In this document: positions 63,249 to 64,000 of the stretch, one piece after another | Layout: each line of letters begins with the position of its first letter | How positions within the stretch are numbered: the stretch's first letter is position 1 | NCBI RefSeq assembly: GCF_001658005.1 | Contig: NZ_CP015986.1 | Location: forward strand, 434,001 to 498,000 | Source of the DNA: Sphingobium sp. EP60837 | Lineage (GTDB): Bacteria > Pseudomonadota > Alphaproteobacteria > Sphingomonadales > Sphingomonadaceae | Reading direction: 5' to 3' | Length of the DNA: 64,000 bases | The notes under the pieces: generated by a model | What the model was told of the DNA's origin: nothing | The model's input: the letters and a program-made list of their open reading frames with translations, nothing else | The model's database searches: none | Made by a program: the position numbers and the translations under genes

Positions 63249-64000
63249 GCCGCCCGCACGCTCGCGTCGCCCCGCTGACCGAACAGCAGGGTCGGCAGAT
63301 CCTTCAGCGTTTCAGACCAGCGATAGCGTTCTTCCATCCTCGCCCGCGCCGCGCGGCCAAGGCGCTGCGCCCGCTCCGGATCAGCCAGCAGAGCGGCAAC
63401 CTTTTCCACCTCTTCGGCAGGGTCGGCAGCGATCAGGAAATGCTTGCCATTGCTGGCGTCGATCCCCTCGGCCGCCTCTCGCGAAGCCACGACCGGCCGC
63501 GCCATCGCCATCGCCTCCAGCACCTTGTTCTGAATGCCCCGCGCGATCCGTAGCGGCGCAACCACCACATCCGCCGCCGCCAACCAACCCCGCACATCGG
63601 GCACGGAGCCGGTAACGATCACGCCCGGTAGCGCCTTCAGCGCCTCCACCTGCGGAACCGGGTTCCGCCCGACAATCGCGAAGCAGGCGTCCGGGTGGAC
63701 CGATCGCACGGCGGGAAGGGTATGATGAGCAAAGCTTTCCACCGCTTCGATATTCGGCCGGTAATCCATCTGGCCGGTGAAGACGATCAAGGGTCCGCTG
63801 ATCCCCTCAACCGGCTCAGAGGCGGCCGCCGGATCGAAATAATCGAGCGCAACGCCATTTTCGATCGCGATCACGCGACCCGCATCCAGTCCACTGGCAC
63901 GCCGGAACAGCGCTGCCTCAGCTTCGCTCACAAAGGCGCTGAGGTCTGCGCGACGAGCCGTGGCGCGTTCAAACTCGAGCAAGAGCCGCCCTTCGCGCCG
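63245..64000 (-). CDS. XrtA-associated glycosyltransferase (TIGR03087-like), 3' part
   Basis: The frame is open to the right edge, so the N-terminus is missing. The visible 251 residues begin RREGRLLLEFERATARRADLSAFVSEAEA. They contain GPLIVFTGQMDYRPNIEAV, a donor-domain GxVPDVRGWLAAADVVVAPLRIARGIQNKVLEAMAMARPVVAS and end at VRAA. This is the GT-B family typically encoded next to exosortase A. It is coupled to xrtA by a GTGA overlap. Confidence 0.9.
   Translation of the reverse strand, partial: RREGRLLLEFERATARRADLSAFVSEAEAALFRRASGLDAGRVIAIENGVALDYFDPAAASEPVEGISGPLIVFTGQMDYRPNIEAVESFAHHTLPAVRSVHPDACFAIVGRNPVPQVEALKALPGVIVTGSVPDVRGWLAAADVVVAPLRIARGIQNKVLEAMAMARPVVASREAAEGIDASNGKHFLIAADPAEEVEKVAALLADPERAQRLGRAARARMEERYRWSETLKDLPTLLFGQRGDASVRAA

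Noticed and set aside
1..64000. CRISPR array, prophage or insertion sequence
   Set aside because: No regularly spaced repeats, transposase, integrase or phage structural genes were seen.

Overview
The window is GC-rich, gene-dense bacterial chromosome. It most resembles an alphaproteobacterium of the order Sphingomonadales (Sphingobium/Sphingomonas type). Reasons: the order recG–sdhE–mfd, a full-length CtrA cell-cycle regulator with a CtrA-like box and clustered GANTC (CcrM) sites upstream, an exosortase A exopolysaccharide locus, several SPOR-domain envelope proteins, UPF0262, DUF2093, DUF2849 and DUF934 proteins, and a LysR–pirin–WrbA set. The genus is an inference; no rRNA is present. The only RNA gene seen is one tRNA-Asn.

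Layout. 1-443: 5' part of an MscS-like channel (minus). 634-6655: recG, sdhE, mfd. 6848-7988: a small exported protein and a TorF-type outer-membrane protein. 8016-11942: an EAL phosphodiesterase divergent from moaA and nadK. 12022-12096: tRNA-Asn with its own sigma-70 promoter. 12356-16156: a SPOR lipoprotein, an RHH-like protein, a ParA ATPase and a divergent Sel1/SPOR protein. 16231-17242: a decayed DUF1338 (HglS-family) gene, then purU. 18178-18636: two predicted small proteins. 18747-22451: DUF2093 protein, YrpB-type flavin oxidoreductase, glycosyltransferase and alpha/beta hydrolase, all minus; then selO and astD on plus. 25534-29467: assimilatory sulfate/sulfite reduction operon (SUMT, DUF2849, cysI, DUF934, cysH). 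29564-32281: MAPEG protein, a frameshifted SGNH hydrolase and dnaB. 32400-35381: UPF0262, a GH25-like protein, cdd, dcd and a metallophosphatase. 35445-38821: an ECF sigma/anti-sigma pair divergent from an S8 protease and a glycine-rich exported protein. 39008-39715: ctrA. 39923-42357: LysR, pirin, WrbA. 42460-51459: mixed housekeeping genes (acyltransferase, RluA-type pseudouridine synthase, arfB, msrC, RcnB-like, VOC, bpt, threonine ammonia-lyase, 3-hydroxyisobutyrate dehydrogenase family, amidohydrolase). 51456-64000: a tightly overlapping minus-strand exosortase/exopolysaccharide operon that runs off the right edge.

Functional links. The sulfur genes form one pathway from APS to sulfide, including siroheme synthesis. 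The right-hand locus provides a sugar-phosphate primer transferase, several glycosyltransferases, a flippase, two methyltransferases, an amidotransferase and exosortase A, which together imply export of a polysaccharide and sorting of surface proteins. The ECF region looks like a self-contained envelope-response unit. A perfect 10-bp inverted repeat between the sigma and protease genes reads as the same promoter in both directions, and the same spacing occurs before the glycine-rich gene.

Gene decay and pseudoenzymes are a theme. The DUF1338 gene carries nonsense codons plus two inferred 1-base deletions, and the SGNH hydrolase has one or two frameshifts. Two intact reading frames, the GH25-like protein and the YtcJ-type amidohydrolase, lack residues expected at their active sites.
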